NCBI GenBank assembly: GCA_002104905.1
Contig: MCFE01000349.1
Location: 25,113 to 89,112 of the forward strand
Direction: 5' to 3'
DNA length: 64,000 nt
Source: Basidiobolus meristosporus CBS 931.73
Taxonomy: Eukaryota > Basidiobolomycota > Basidiobolomycetes > Basidiobolales > Basidiobolaceae
Part shown: positions 35,401 to 45,035 of the stretch, one piece after another
Position numbering within the stretch: position 1 is the first letter of the stretch
Layout of the letters: each line of letters opens with the position of its first letter
Made by a program: the position numbers and the translations under genes
The notes under the pieces: model-generated
Told to the model about the DNA's origin: nothing
What the model saw: the letters and a program-made list of their open reading frames with translations, nothing else
Database searches by the model: none

Positions 35401-37625
35401 CGCCTGAAAAGGACTCTACCCCAATGGGTGATTCTCAGGACAATGCCGAAACTGAATCTATTCCTGTAGAAACCAAACCCGAGCCACCTTTAGACCAGGT
35501 TGAAACCACCACACCTACTACTGAGGATCAGAAAGATTCAGAAATGGTTGAAGATACAATCCTGGACGTTGTCATGGCTGACTCTGCGGCTGTCACAGAT
35601 GAGGCGGAGGTCCCAATTATTACACAGGCGGAAGAAGCCACTGATAAATCGGAGGAGAAAGAACCTCTGGTTCAATCAGAGAAGGTTGAGGCTGACCTAC
35701 CTGCTAATCCTCAGAATGATGATGTTCCTATCGCTCCAGAAGCAATGGAAGAGGCGGTTGAAGAAGCTGGTTCTATTGAGAAAGCAAATGAGCCTAAGCC
35801 ACAAGAGGGTGTGGAAGTTGTGATTGAGAAAACGATTGATGCCGTAGCAACTATCACCGATCCTGCACCTACAGTCGAGAGTAACACACCGCATGAAGTA
35901 CATGTAGAGAGCCCTGAACACATGGATATCGCAGAGAATGGTGGACTACCAGAAAGCAGCTCAGAGAAGCCTGAGGAAAACAATCAATCCACAGACACTC
36001 CTGAGATTCAGGCAGATGTAAAGGTTGATCAGCAAGTGGATGTGGAGATGCAAGACGAATCCACCGCGGACAAGCCTGATCGTATAGAATCAGAAGTGGA
36101 GGAGGGTGAAATAGATAGCGAGGTTGGCGAAATCAACGAGGAAAGCCAGAAGAAGGAAGAAACCCCCGAAGTGTTGGAAGCCAAGCCCGAAGATAGTGAA
36201 CAACCCAAGGAGGAGCCAAAGGAAGCCCCAGCTGTAGCAGAGCAACCACCAGAAGATAGCAAGTTAGAGCCACCCACTCAAGCTGAAGAATCGATATCGG
36301 AACCATCGCAATCTGAAGCGCAGCCTGATCTTGAGGTCTCTGGTATTTCTGTGAATGGAGACGAAAAAAGACCCTCGCTCCCGGATGAACTACCAGAAGA
36401 TAAAGGTAGCGAGCAGGCGGTGAAAGAATTTGCTGAAGCACATGAACCCAAAGAGGATGGTTTAGAAACTACGGAGACAAGCAACGATGTAGTCCTTGCG
36501 CCCAATGATAATGATGGTAGTGTGGAAATCGAAAAGGCGGAGGAAGGTGAAATATTGCCATCTGAAGTGGTAAGTGTGACACCAAGCGAACCCGAACCTG
36601 AAACGAGTACAGTCGAGCAAGACGTCCAGGAGGATGCTGGAAAAAAGGAAGAGCCCAAGGACTTCTCCGAGGAGCTCGAGGCTGGAGAGATTTCTCCGGA
36701 AGCCATGGACATTGATCCAGTTGTTTCGTCAAAATCCAACGGAAATAACGATAATGTCGATTTGCCCGTGGACAAGAGCCTTGAGAAGTCTAACCTCAGC
36801 GATGCCAAGCAGGAGCAGGAGCAGGAGCCAAAAGACGAATCGATCGAGGAGAGTGCTAAAGACGGCCAGAAACCGGCAGACTCCCCGATGGATACCGAGC
36901 CCGGGGAGATTGACCAATCCGCTCGCACGGAAAAGGACCGTGGTGAATTGGAGGGAAATGATGGCACAGCCAACAGTCCAAATTCCAAGGAGGACTCTGA
37001 CATGGAAGAAGGAGAGATCGATGACGACGACGATGGCGATGGGGGATTGAGCGATCCGCGTTCTAGCGTTAGATCCACCCAAAGTACATATCGAGGCCCT
37101 GATTTCAAATACAAAAATGACGACTTTAGAAAGGCCGGAGTAAAAGACAAAGGGGATAAACCATACGGGTTCTATGACCGACCTGAAAGATTCAAGGAGA
37201 GGTTCGATTACCGAAGGGATGAACGCAAGTTCGAGCGGGGCCGTGACAGAGCGGAGGAATACAAGCCTTACCGTCGCGAGGACAGACCTCGTGATCGCGC
37301 CAGGTACGAGCGAAGAGACGATATTCCCGGGAGTAGGTCGAGAAACGAACGTTATGACCGGTTTGCCAAGTCTCATGAGAGGTCAACCGAGCCAAAGGAA
37401 CCCAGAAATCGTCCGGACAAGGAGTATCCGGATTCCTCGAAACCCCATGGCTCCGCCTCTTCGGACAACGAAGAAGGTGAATTGACGGATCAGCCAAGCC
37501 CTTCGGCAAATATGAGCAAGTCCAGTGTGGTGAGATCATCCCACGATTCAAGCAGGAGGCCGTCAGAAACCTCGGGAAATGACCGAGAACATGACAAAGA
37601 TGGCCACCACGAATCCAGAGAGTAA
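32467..37625 (+). CDS. RXT3: Rxt3-family subunit of the Rpd3L histone deacetylase complex
   Basis: Eight exons join in phase: 32467-32944, 33037-33924, 33991-34161, 34226-34464, 34521-34613, 34671-34750, 34819-34938, 35003-37625; 1,563 residues. The first 460 residues are Ser/Pro-rich and disordered. The Rxt3 domain (about residues 445-690) has LLEVRVPGIYLSF, VRKQAIWGTDVYTDDSDVVA and ALIHSGFY, the family hallmark. Rxt3 is a small structural subunit of the Sin3/Rpd3 large complex, which represses transcription by deacetylating histones at promoters. The yeast protein is only about 290 residues; here the domain is followed by some 800 residues of acidic, disordered sequence with five GEI motifs (VEEGEID, AEEGEIL, LEAGEIS, TEPGEID, MEEGEID) and a final Arg/Asp/Glu-rich stretch resembling RNA-binding RD tails. 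Confidence 0.92.
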
Positions 37626-38222
37626 GCCAACGTCAAGACTCTGTGTTTCGAACCTCACCCAACATCTCTTATTTTGGTTAGTTCTCTACATCTAAAAAGT
37701 TTTGTATAAATGTATATATAAATCATAATAAAATGGTCATGTTTGCGAATCTTGTCTCTACGCTAGGAATCTAGTCAATCAAGCTCTTCCAAAAGCCACT
37801 GCTATGACGCTAAAGGTACACTAATGCCACCTCTCATTGACCATCAATCGTACCTACTATCTTACGTATCTATGAGGTCATGAGATGGGGATTACACATA
37901 GCAAACCCATTGCCATTGGCGTGAGTCCAGCCTATTCAAACTCAATACCAATGATTAAAGCTTGGCCACGAATTAGAATTATGGAGTCAGACATAAATGA
38001 CCAGCACCTGGCCAACACACCAATGGTTATTTTGGTTTAGAGCGATAAGAGCGATCTTAGCTTTGGTTTCAAACTGATTTGGGATGGGTGAGATGGTCCC
38101 TAATGAAGTAACTTTCCGTCCCATTTTTAGCACCGTACTTGTCATGGGAGGTTTTGGCTTGGCGGGGAATATTTAAGCTCGCGGCTGTTCCTGACCCCAT
38201 TATAGTCGTTGTTGTTTCCTTG
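37626..38222. other. Intergenic region
   Basis: About 600 bp between two plus-strand genes. An AATAAA-like signal (ATAATAAAATGG near 37725) probably ends the RXT3 transcript. Nothing else recognised. Confidence 0.5.
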
Positions 38223-39220
38223 ATGAATTACACATTTCACCCTTGTCGCTGGGAGCAATGTTCACAGGCATTCCCTTCCCTCGAGTGCCTATACCTGCAC
38301 CTCACAAACGATCATGTGGGACGAAAGTCCACCAGCAACCTGTGCCTGCAGTGCCGCTGGGAGGGATGTCAAGTAACCACGCTCAAGAGAGATCATATCA
38401 CTTCACATTTGAAGGTTCACGTACCTCTCAAGCCATTCTCATGTCAGGTAAGATCTGCTGTTACTCCGACATACAAGACAACAAAGTAACCATGTTGGGA
38501 CTAGTACTGCGCCAAAACGTTCAAACGACGCCAGGATATCAGAAAGCATGAAAAGACCCACCAGCATTCCAGGGCCAGGAGGCACTCATTGCACTCTCCA
38601 GACCGAAGTCGACCGGAGCATGGGAAACAGGCCCTCTCACGGTCAAGCTCTATATCCTTGCCAGTGTCACACTGCGATGGTCAGACAGAAGGTAATTTAC
38701 TTATTGGCAACACCATCTATCCGATAGAATGGGCACCAATCTATTGACCAACATTCATCCAGCTTTGTTTAATCCACCTACGCGATACGTGCCCTATTGG
38801 CCATCGCCCGTTCAATCAGGAAAGCCTAGTCATGTAAATCTGGGCATTGCAAATAACCTCCACCTTGGTAGTAAGTAGAGGTTTCATGAGCCATCGAAAG
38901 GCAAGACGCAATATTCACCAGGTATAGGTCACCCCAACATCAACCCACATACAACAGTGGATGGGCCATCCGCACCTCAGTACGAAACGCTCTGGAACGC
39001 AAGCTCAATAGAAGAGGTATACCAGCCAAAGATCCACCTGAAACCCAACATCTCCGACACCAATCCCTTCACGGCCACCTGCGACCCCAGCGACCCGATA
39101 TCAAGCGCCACATCGATTGCTCAGCATCCAGAGGAGATGGCTTCGAACGAATTCTTGCGATGGCTACAATCTCGCTTGGATTCGATTCGAATCGGTAAAC
39201 CGGGAAGACGTGGCCACTGA
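38223..39220 (+). CDS. PacC/Rim101-type C2H2 zinc-finger transcription factor
   Basis: Four exons: 38223-38447, 38505-38691, 38763-38867 (or 38870), 38928-39220; about 270 residues. Three adjacent C2H2 fingers fill the N-terminus: [10 protein letters not shown]...[15 protein letters not shown]...[18 protein letters not shown] and [19 protein letters not shown]. The middle linker [15 protein letters not shown] is the signature of PacC/Rim101, which controls alkaline-pH gene expression. The family's usual proteins are 500-700 residues with a processing region; this one has only about 120 residues of Ser/Pro-rich tail after the fingers, so proteolytic pH control as in Aspergillus may be absent. 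Splice donor of exon 3 is ambiguous by three bases. Confidence 0.85.
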
Positions 39221-39304
39221 AAATCATGGTGATTCGCCGGCGCCTGGTCCTGGTAACAATCAATATGGTTTCCACAATCATGGTTTCCCTGGATTCCCCT
39301 CTCC

Positions 39305-40588
39305 ATGTCTGCCTTAATCCTTTTGCTCCCCGAGGATTGCTGGGACACCATATTCTCCTATTTAAATCTCGACGATTTACTCAATCTCTCTTTACAGTGC
39401 AAACCCTTGTATGATCTATTGACCTCTCGCCAGGATTCCTTGTGGAGGACGAGGTTGTCCGAGTTCTTCCCCGGTCTCACCAAGGATATCCGGGTGGTGC
39501 CTGAGGTCCCTGACCACCACCACCACTCTTACCCGGAAATAAAGTATTTACGCTTGGGCGTGCCAGGCGCACTCCGCAACACTACCCCTGAATGTCCACT
39601 AGGCTGGAGATACCCGAGTATCCCCCGATTGAACACCGCCAAGAATCTATGTCTGCTGCTACGAAAGATCAGCAACATCCAGGACGCGCTTGTCAACAGT
39701 ATCTTGCAGACCTCGAAGAACACTACGACGGCCTCACCACACCACCAGGCCCGAGCTCGAAGCACGGACTCATTCGCAGGGGAGAAAAGATTTGTACAGG
39801 AGAGAGGGACTCCCAACCGTTTGCTGGAATTGATCGAATTCCAAGAACGCTTCGACCTGACCCTACCAGTTGACTATGTGTATTTCTTGCTTAAACACGC
39901 GCATAAATTCTGGTGGAACCCGGAGTGGTTGAGAATGTCCTCTGTCCCGGGCGACGGAAGCTTCGTCTTTACCGGACCAAGCCCGCAGCACAACGGGAGG
40001 AGCGAGTTCAGAGTGATCCCCAGCGAAAGTCTACTGGACCACCACCCGGAGCCATACCTAGGGGAGCTGGTGGAGTCGCAGTACGACTACTGGAAATACC
40101 TCGCAGGGGAACGCCGGTTTCTTCGGATCACCTCGCCGGTCGGGGAAGAAAGCGAACGATACCTCCTGCTGGAAGTGACCGACCATACGGAGTCGGACTT
40201 CGGCGCTGTTTACTACGTCAACAATGCAGGGGACTCCAGACAGCCGAGGGAGTTTGACGAAGAGGACTACATGCCACGCACTCCGTTATGGAGCCATTTC
40301 ACCTTCACCGATTTCCTGGGCCGCTTCGCCAAAGCCAGCCTGACCGTCAACCTGGTTCCACACCGATTCTTTTACCAAGTTGGGTTCCACGAGGAATTCA
40401 AGAACTTCCTGGAAGAAACGGAGCTTTTCGAGAGGCCGCAGAAAACGTTCACCACCCAGGTGTCCTGCTTGCACGTGACCCGTCTCCCCTTCCCCCTCTC
40501 CGACCAGGAGCTGCTGTTGGAAGAGAACATTGGCGTGCTCAACACCAAGGAGCGAAAGTGCACCTGTACAGATGATTCCGATTGGTGA
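39305..40588 (+). CDS. F-box protein with SUKH (SMI1/KNR4-like) domain
   Basis: Intronless, 427 residues, starting 84 bp after the PacC-like gene. Residues 1-45 are an F-box (LLLPEDCWDTIFSYLNLDDL, then LSLQCKPLYDLL and WRTRL), which docks Skp1 in SCF ubiquitin ligases. Residues about 170-330 form a SUKH fold: LLELIEFQERFDLTLPVDYVYFL, then RVIPSESL and LGELVESQYDYWKYL. This pairing occurs in animal FBXO3, which additionally has an ApaG domain; here the C-terminal 100 residues do not show ApaG motifs. GC content is higher than in neighbours. The substrate is unknown. The gene converges on the phosphatase gene with 94 bp between stops. Confidence 0.8.
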   Translation: MSALILLLPEDCWDTIFSYLNLDDLLNLSLQCKPLYDLLTSRQDSLWRTRLSEFFPGLTKDIRVVPEVPDHHHHSYPEIKYLRLGVPGALRNTTPECPLGWRYPSIPRLNTAKNLCLLLRKISNIQDALVNSILQTSKNTTTASPHHQARARSTDSFAGEKRFVQERGTPNRLLELIEFQERFDLTLPVDYVYFLLKHAHKFWWNPEWLRMSSVPGDGSFVFTGPSPQHNGRSEFRVIPSESLLDHHPEPYLGELVESQYDYWKYLAGERRFLRITSPVGEESERYLLLEVTDHTESDFGAVYYVNNAGDSRQPREFDEEDYMPRTPLWSHFTFTDFLGRFAKASLTVNLVPHRFFYQVGFHEEFKNFLEETELFERPQKTFTTQVSCLHVTRLPFPLSDQELLLEENIGVLNTKERKCTCTDDSDW

Positions 40589-40682
40589 AGGGAAATAAAT
40601 GAACTTTATTATGATGAATGAACTCTCCTCGGGTTTTCTAGATGAAATCAAAAAAGGGGGGAGGTGTTCAGTTGGTATTCAA

Positions 40683-42132
40683 TTAAGCGACTAGTTTACA
40701 TTCATCTTTCTTGGGTGTCTTGGACTCGATGTACTTGAAGAACTGTTCGACAGGGCAGGAGTGCAGATTGCACCACTCCTCCTTGAGGGCAAGGACCTTG
40801 CCGTTGAAGATGATACGGAGGTGGTAGGAGTTGTCCTTGCGCTGCCACAACTCGAAGAGCAGGTTGGAGGCGTAGGGTGGCCATCTCATGTCCTTGGCAT
40901 GGAGCAATCCCAGGACACCGGTCATGGTGTCATCGTGGCCGGAGAATACCTCGAATGGCTTGGCGGACAGCTTGCCACCGTGCTTGGAGACGTTCTGAAG
41001 CTCCTTGACGGCGATCTGCATACGCTCTTTGATGTCCTTCAGGACCCAACCAATGAGCACGCCGTTTACTTCATCGGCGAGCTTGGCATCACGATGAGTG
41101 TAGGTGTATTCGACGTCGATGGCACGGAACAAGGTGTGGGACATGGCTTCGGTGACGCACTTCTTACCCTTGCATGGCAGCTTTTTGTTGTGGCAGGAAC
41201 GAGCGCGGATGGAATCCACGTAACCGACCATGGTGTTCTGGCGATCGGGAATGGATCCGGTATCAAGGATCTCGTCGAGCTGCTTCTTCAGGGGGGCGAC
41301 CTTCTTCCAGTAGTTTTGATAGTATGTGGTGTTGATCATCCGGTCGGAGATCTCTCCGTAGCGGGGGCATCTCACCTTACTGAAGAGGAGGGTTTCCACC
41401 TCGGTAGGCTCGAATACAATCGGGATGGTCCAATGGCTACTGGCTCTGTCTTTGACGGGATAGAGACCGGTGAGCAGGGACTGAACGGACTGCTTGGTAC
41501 GCCTAATCAGCAAGGTTAGTTCGAGGGCTCATCGAAATACACCACTGGTTGAACTCACCAGACATCGCTGCTGCGGATGTAGAATGCTCTGGGGTCCTTC
41601 AACTTCTCTGGGAGATAGCCGAGCTTTCGCACATAGATGTCGCGAAGAGATTTCCCTAACTTCATGTGCTGGAGCATTCCCCTAGCGGTCAACTGGCCAT
41701 TCACGCAGGAACCCTTCCAGAAGTTCTCGGAGAGTGCGTTCACCTGGGGGATGACCACGTCGTATTCGAAGGATCCGCTGTCGAAGTTGACTCCCTGGTA
41801 GCTTCCGTACATGCGAGAATGGTCCCGGATCTGGTCACAATCCCAGGTGACATCGTGTTCGTTGGGGTTGGGATAGACGGGGGAACGATCGCCATGACGG
41901 ATCAAGAGCTGGAGATGGACAAGCTTGGCATTTGGCTGTGAAAATCAACGGTTTAGAAGGTGGAGGAAGCTCGACGGAGCAGCAGGCGGCTTACCATGGG
42001 CTTGTAATCCTTGGAGCTGGGTCTGGGTGCCTGACAGTAGTCATAGGCATCGGAGTAGAGGCCGGGAGCACCGTTGACGGCTACGATCTCCAGGGTTGAC
42101 AACCCAGCAACTAGAGCAAGAAGGAAACGCAT
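40683..42132 (-). CDS. Secreted histidine acid phosphatase
   Basis: Three exons in phase: 41995-42132, 41559-41935, 40683-41502; 444 residues. A signal peptide is clear (MRFLLALVAGLSTLEIVAVNG). The catalytic RHGDRSP lies near residue 60 and the proton donor motif HDD (FSGHDDTMTG) near residue 350, the two hallmarks of histidine-type acid phosphatases. Several Cys (CDQIRD, GSCVNG, RCPRYG, KLPCKGKKC, CNLHSC) suggest disulfides of a secreted enzyme. The layout resembles prostatic/lysosomal acid phosphatase and ACP6/PXYLP relatives rather than fungal phytases, so it probably hydrolyses phosphomonoesters outside the cell or in the vacuole. The precise substrate cannot be read from sequence. Confidence 0.92.
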
Positions 42133-43475
42133 GTTCGGAATCTCAGATAGCGAGGAGTAGTGATCGACATGGTATTTATAGGAATGGGTTTAATCTAATG
42201 CTTGGTGGTTGCGAAAGCGTGGCCTGACATTCAGCAACGCAACTGAAAAACATTAGCCAGCAACTTTCTCAGTCCGAACCGGTTTTTCCCATTTGGAGTG
42301 GACAATCCAGAGTTGACACTCGCAGGTGATTTGTTCGTACTGCATGCAATTGTCGGAAACCACACATGATTTGCTCTGAGAGTGGGAGTTCTGTGTATAA
42401 GGTACTTGTGAGGATTTTCTATTAGTTCCCACCACTGGGTTGGCCTCTTTCATATGAAATGACTGGAGTTCATTTACCGAATTTGTCAAGCGGGCATCAT
42501 GTTTCAGCTGAAATGGAATGAGCTTTGAGACTACGCCTGCTGTCCGACAAATGAGGTATGTCACAACAAAAAACTTCCTAACCTAGGCTTTAATCTTGGG
42601 GTAGAGGTGAAGCGGGTTGGATTGTGTCCGACGCCCCAGTTCCACACACCTGGAACTGGAAATGGTCGGCAAAAGGCTAATACATTGGTAGTGGGCCGAG
42701 AATTATCCAACCATCATCATCATGGCTTCAATGGAGTAAACCCGGCATACGCAAACCCATTTATTTGGTTGAATAAATTCAAACAGTTCTTGCAGGGAAA
42801 AGGTGGTTGTTTAATGAGGTGCATGGAATGTCGCGAGTAAACACCTTGGGTGTATGGCAATTGTGGGTGATTGACAGGTCGAAACGAGGGCTTTCTTGGG
42901 GAGGGGAGTGCGAAAATGAACAAATTGCAAGAGAAAATCGAAGATAAATAAAAAAGATCCGAAAATGAACACTGCGAAAGAGAGCTGATCCATGATACGA
43001 AAAAGAAGGGTTATAGAAATCACAAAAGTATCTCAACAAATAATGGGTGGAAAGAAGGGCGATATAGTCATAAATAGGGGACAAAAGAAAGCGAATTCGA
43101 TATATAATTAAGGACAGTGATATTATCATGCGAAACGGGGTTTTGGGCAGCGGAGGATGAAGAAAAAGGGACACGCGAATATAGGAATAGGCAGCCGGCG
43201 TGGATGGTTCACACCAGCCTCTGCGGAGGATCGGTTAACGGAAGGGCGAACATGAAGAAGTGGCAGAAGTGAAGGACGGTGATATAGATGTCGGAGTCAA
43301 TTGAAAGGATCAATCGGGCTTGCTGAAAATGAAGGAATACTTGATGGGGTGGTGGGATTAATATTGATATGAAATAATGCATGAGATTCGATTATGTATA
43401 GCGACATGTTGCCCAAGGAAAAGGTGTGGTGTTTGGCAAGGAAGTGTGGATCATCCACTTCGAGAATGAGTGAAC
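42133..43475. other. Intergenic region
   Basis: About 1.3 kb between two minus-strand genes, holding the phosphatase promoter side and the KH gene's 3' region. Purine-rich on the plus strand around 42900-43180. No gene or repeat seen. Confidence 0.5.
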
Positions 43476-45035
43476 CTAGTAATGCTCAACACCGGTAGGT
43501 CTCCAAACACTCTGCTCCATTGCCAACTGCTCGGCCTCGAGCTTGCGTCTTTCTCTTTCTTGTTCGACCATCTGGATCAATAGATCGACAACACGATCAT
43601 TCTCTTCCTTGGTGCCTCGGATGATAAAACGCCTCTCCCCTATGTCTCCTCTGGGCACCTTCTCAATGCTTATGCGTGAGCTGGACATTCTTCTAATCTC
43701 GGAAATCTTACTTCCGCCTTTGCCAATGATACATCCAACTAGGTCACCAGGGATAGATATTTCTCGAGAGGTGATGTTGGAGCTATTAGGCATGGCTCTT
43801 GGGAAGGGCTCTCTAGAGAGCGAGAGGTTCTCATAGAAATCGTCAATTGGAATTGTGCGGTTGAAATCGGTACCACAGCCAGTTCTGACGATAGCTCTTT
43901 TGGTGAACTCGCGCTCGCGCTCCAGTCTTTCGCGGTCTCGGCTGCCTAACCCTGCTACATTCGCAGGGTGGTATAAAACGGTTCCGGCACCACGTTCCCA
44001 GTCTTCAATCAAGCATTTACCGATCTCTTGAACAGCGATACGAATAGCCTCGATGGATCCCTGAACTTCGATCACTCGCTCAGTGCTCTGCGGGAGCAGC
44101 TCCTTGGAAGCCACCATACGTGCATGCGACAGGTCTTGGATATGCTTGATCTTCACACCTTGTCTGCCGATAACCGTTCCCATTAGATTATGAGATATCA
44201 ATAATCTGATCACACCGGTCTTGCCCTCAGCAGATGCGGGATTAGTGAAGGCAGATTCTTGAGCATCAGGGGAGTTGTCCAAAAGTGCTTGCACGATCAT
44301 AGAATAGGCTTTGGCAACTCCCACGAGTGTGCCAGTAACCGAAAGAACCCTATCTGGAACTCCTTGAACGACTTTGGATACTCCTGCCTTGACCCCGGTC
44401 GAATCACGTAAAGCGGCGACGTTCCGACCTGATTTACCAATAATAATTCCTGCATCTTTAGAAGTCACCAAAGAGCGAAGGATAAAATTATTCAAAGAAG
44501 GTCTAGAATCGTGGATTGCAGGGTCGGAGGAAGAAGAAGAGATGGAGGCGGAGGCGGATCTATTTAGAATAGGAATGCTCTGGTCTAGACCAGTAACGGA
44601 ATCAAGGATAGGACGAACAGAAGGGACATACATATCGAAGTTTGTTTGAGGCGAGAGAATATGGGAAACATGCTGGTGGTCAAGTGACATGCGAGCAAGA
44701 CGTGCCAGCGTGTCCTCTTGAGCATAACTGGAATAGTTGACATCGGAGCGTGCAAGATCCAACCCCATACCCGGAGGTAATTCCCGCTGGTAAGGTGCAT
44801 AAGAGAATAAACTATTCTCACTTGTAACAGGTGGGGCCACTGTTGAGATGGGGTTTACGCGAGAGCTGAAACTTCTTCGCGAGAGTGAGGAGAAATAGTT
44901 CGTTATGTTATTGGTAGGGGAAAGTGGAGGTGGGGAACTGGGTGGAGGCGAATTAAGTGGTAGGGGTTCGTTGTCTGGAAATAGAACGAAACCAGAGTCG
45001 TAAAGAGACAGAACTTTGGGTGTTGAAGGGGGCAT
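43476..45035 (-). CDS. Triple-KH RNA-binding protein (PCBP/Pbp2/Rnc1-like)
   Basis: Intronless frame of 519 residues from the ATG at 45035 (no ATG further upstream in frame). Three KH domains, each with an intact GxxG loop: GIIIGKSGRNVAAL near residue 205, GTVIGRQGVKIKHIQ near 290, and GCIIGKGGSKISEIR near 440. The N-terminus is Pro/Ser-rich and probably disordered. KH triplets of this kind (human PCBP, yeast Pbp2/Hek2, fission yeast Rnc1) bind C- or U-rich single-stranded RNA and control mRNA stability or localisation. The insertion between KH2 and KH3 is rich in Arg and Glu. The C-terminus is a charged helix (MVEQERERRKLEAEQLA). Confidence 0.9.
   Translation of the reverse strand: MPPSTPKVLSLYDSGFVLFPDNEPLPLNSPPPSSPPPLSPTNNITNYFSSLSRRSFSSRVNPISTVAPPVTSENSLFSYAPYQRELPPGMGLDLARSDVNYSSYAQEDTLARLARMSLDHQHVSHILSPQTNFDMYVPSVRPILDSVTGLDQSIPILNRSASASISSSSSDPAIHDSRPSLNNFILRSLVTSKDAGIIIGKSGRNVAALRDSTGVKAGVSKVVQGVPDRVLSVTGTLVGVAKAYSMIVQALLDNSPDAQESAFTNPASAEGKTGVIRLLISHNLMGTVIGRQGVKIKHIQDLSHARMVASKELLPQSTERVIEVQGSIEAIRIAVQEIGKCLIEDWERGAGTVLYHPANVAGLGSRDRERLEREREFTKRAIVRTGCGTDFNRTIPIDDFYENLSLSREPFPRAMPNSSNITSREISIPGDLVGCIIGKGGSKISEIRRMSSSRISIEKVPRGDIGERRFIIRGTKEENDRVVDLLIQMVEQERERRKLEAEQLAMEQSVWRPTGVEHY

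Noticed and set aside
36278-37150. 290-codon antisense frame inside the RXT3 tail
   Set aside because: Extremely Ser-rich shadow of the Glu/Asp-rich sense strand; the sense frame has domain and splice support.
40761-41519. 252-codon plus-strand frame opposite the acid phosphatase
   Set aside because: Antisense shadow of a gene with clear catalytic motifs and signal peptide.
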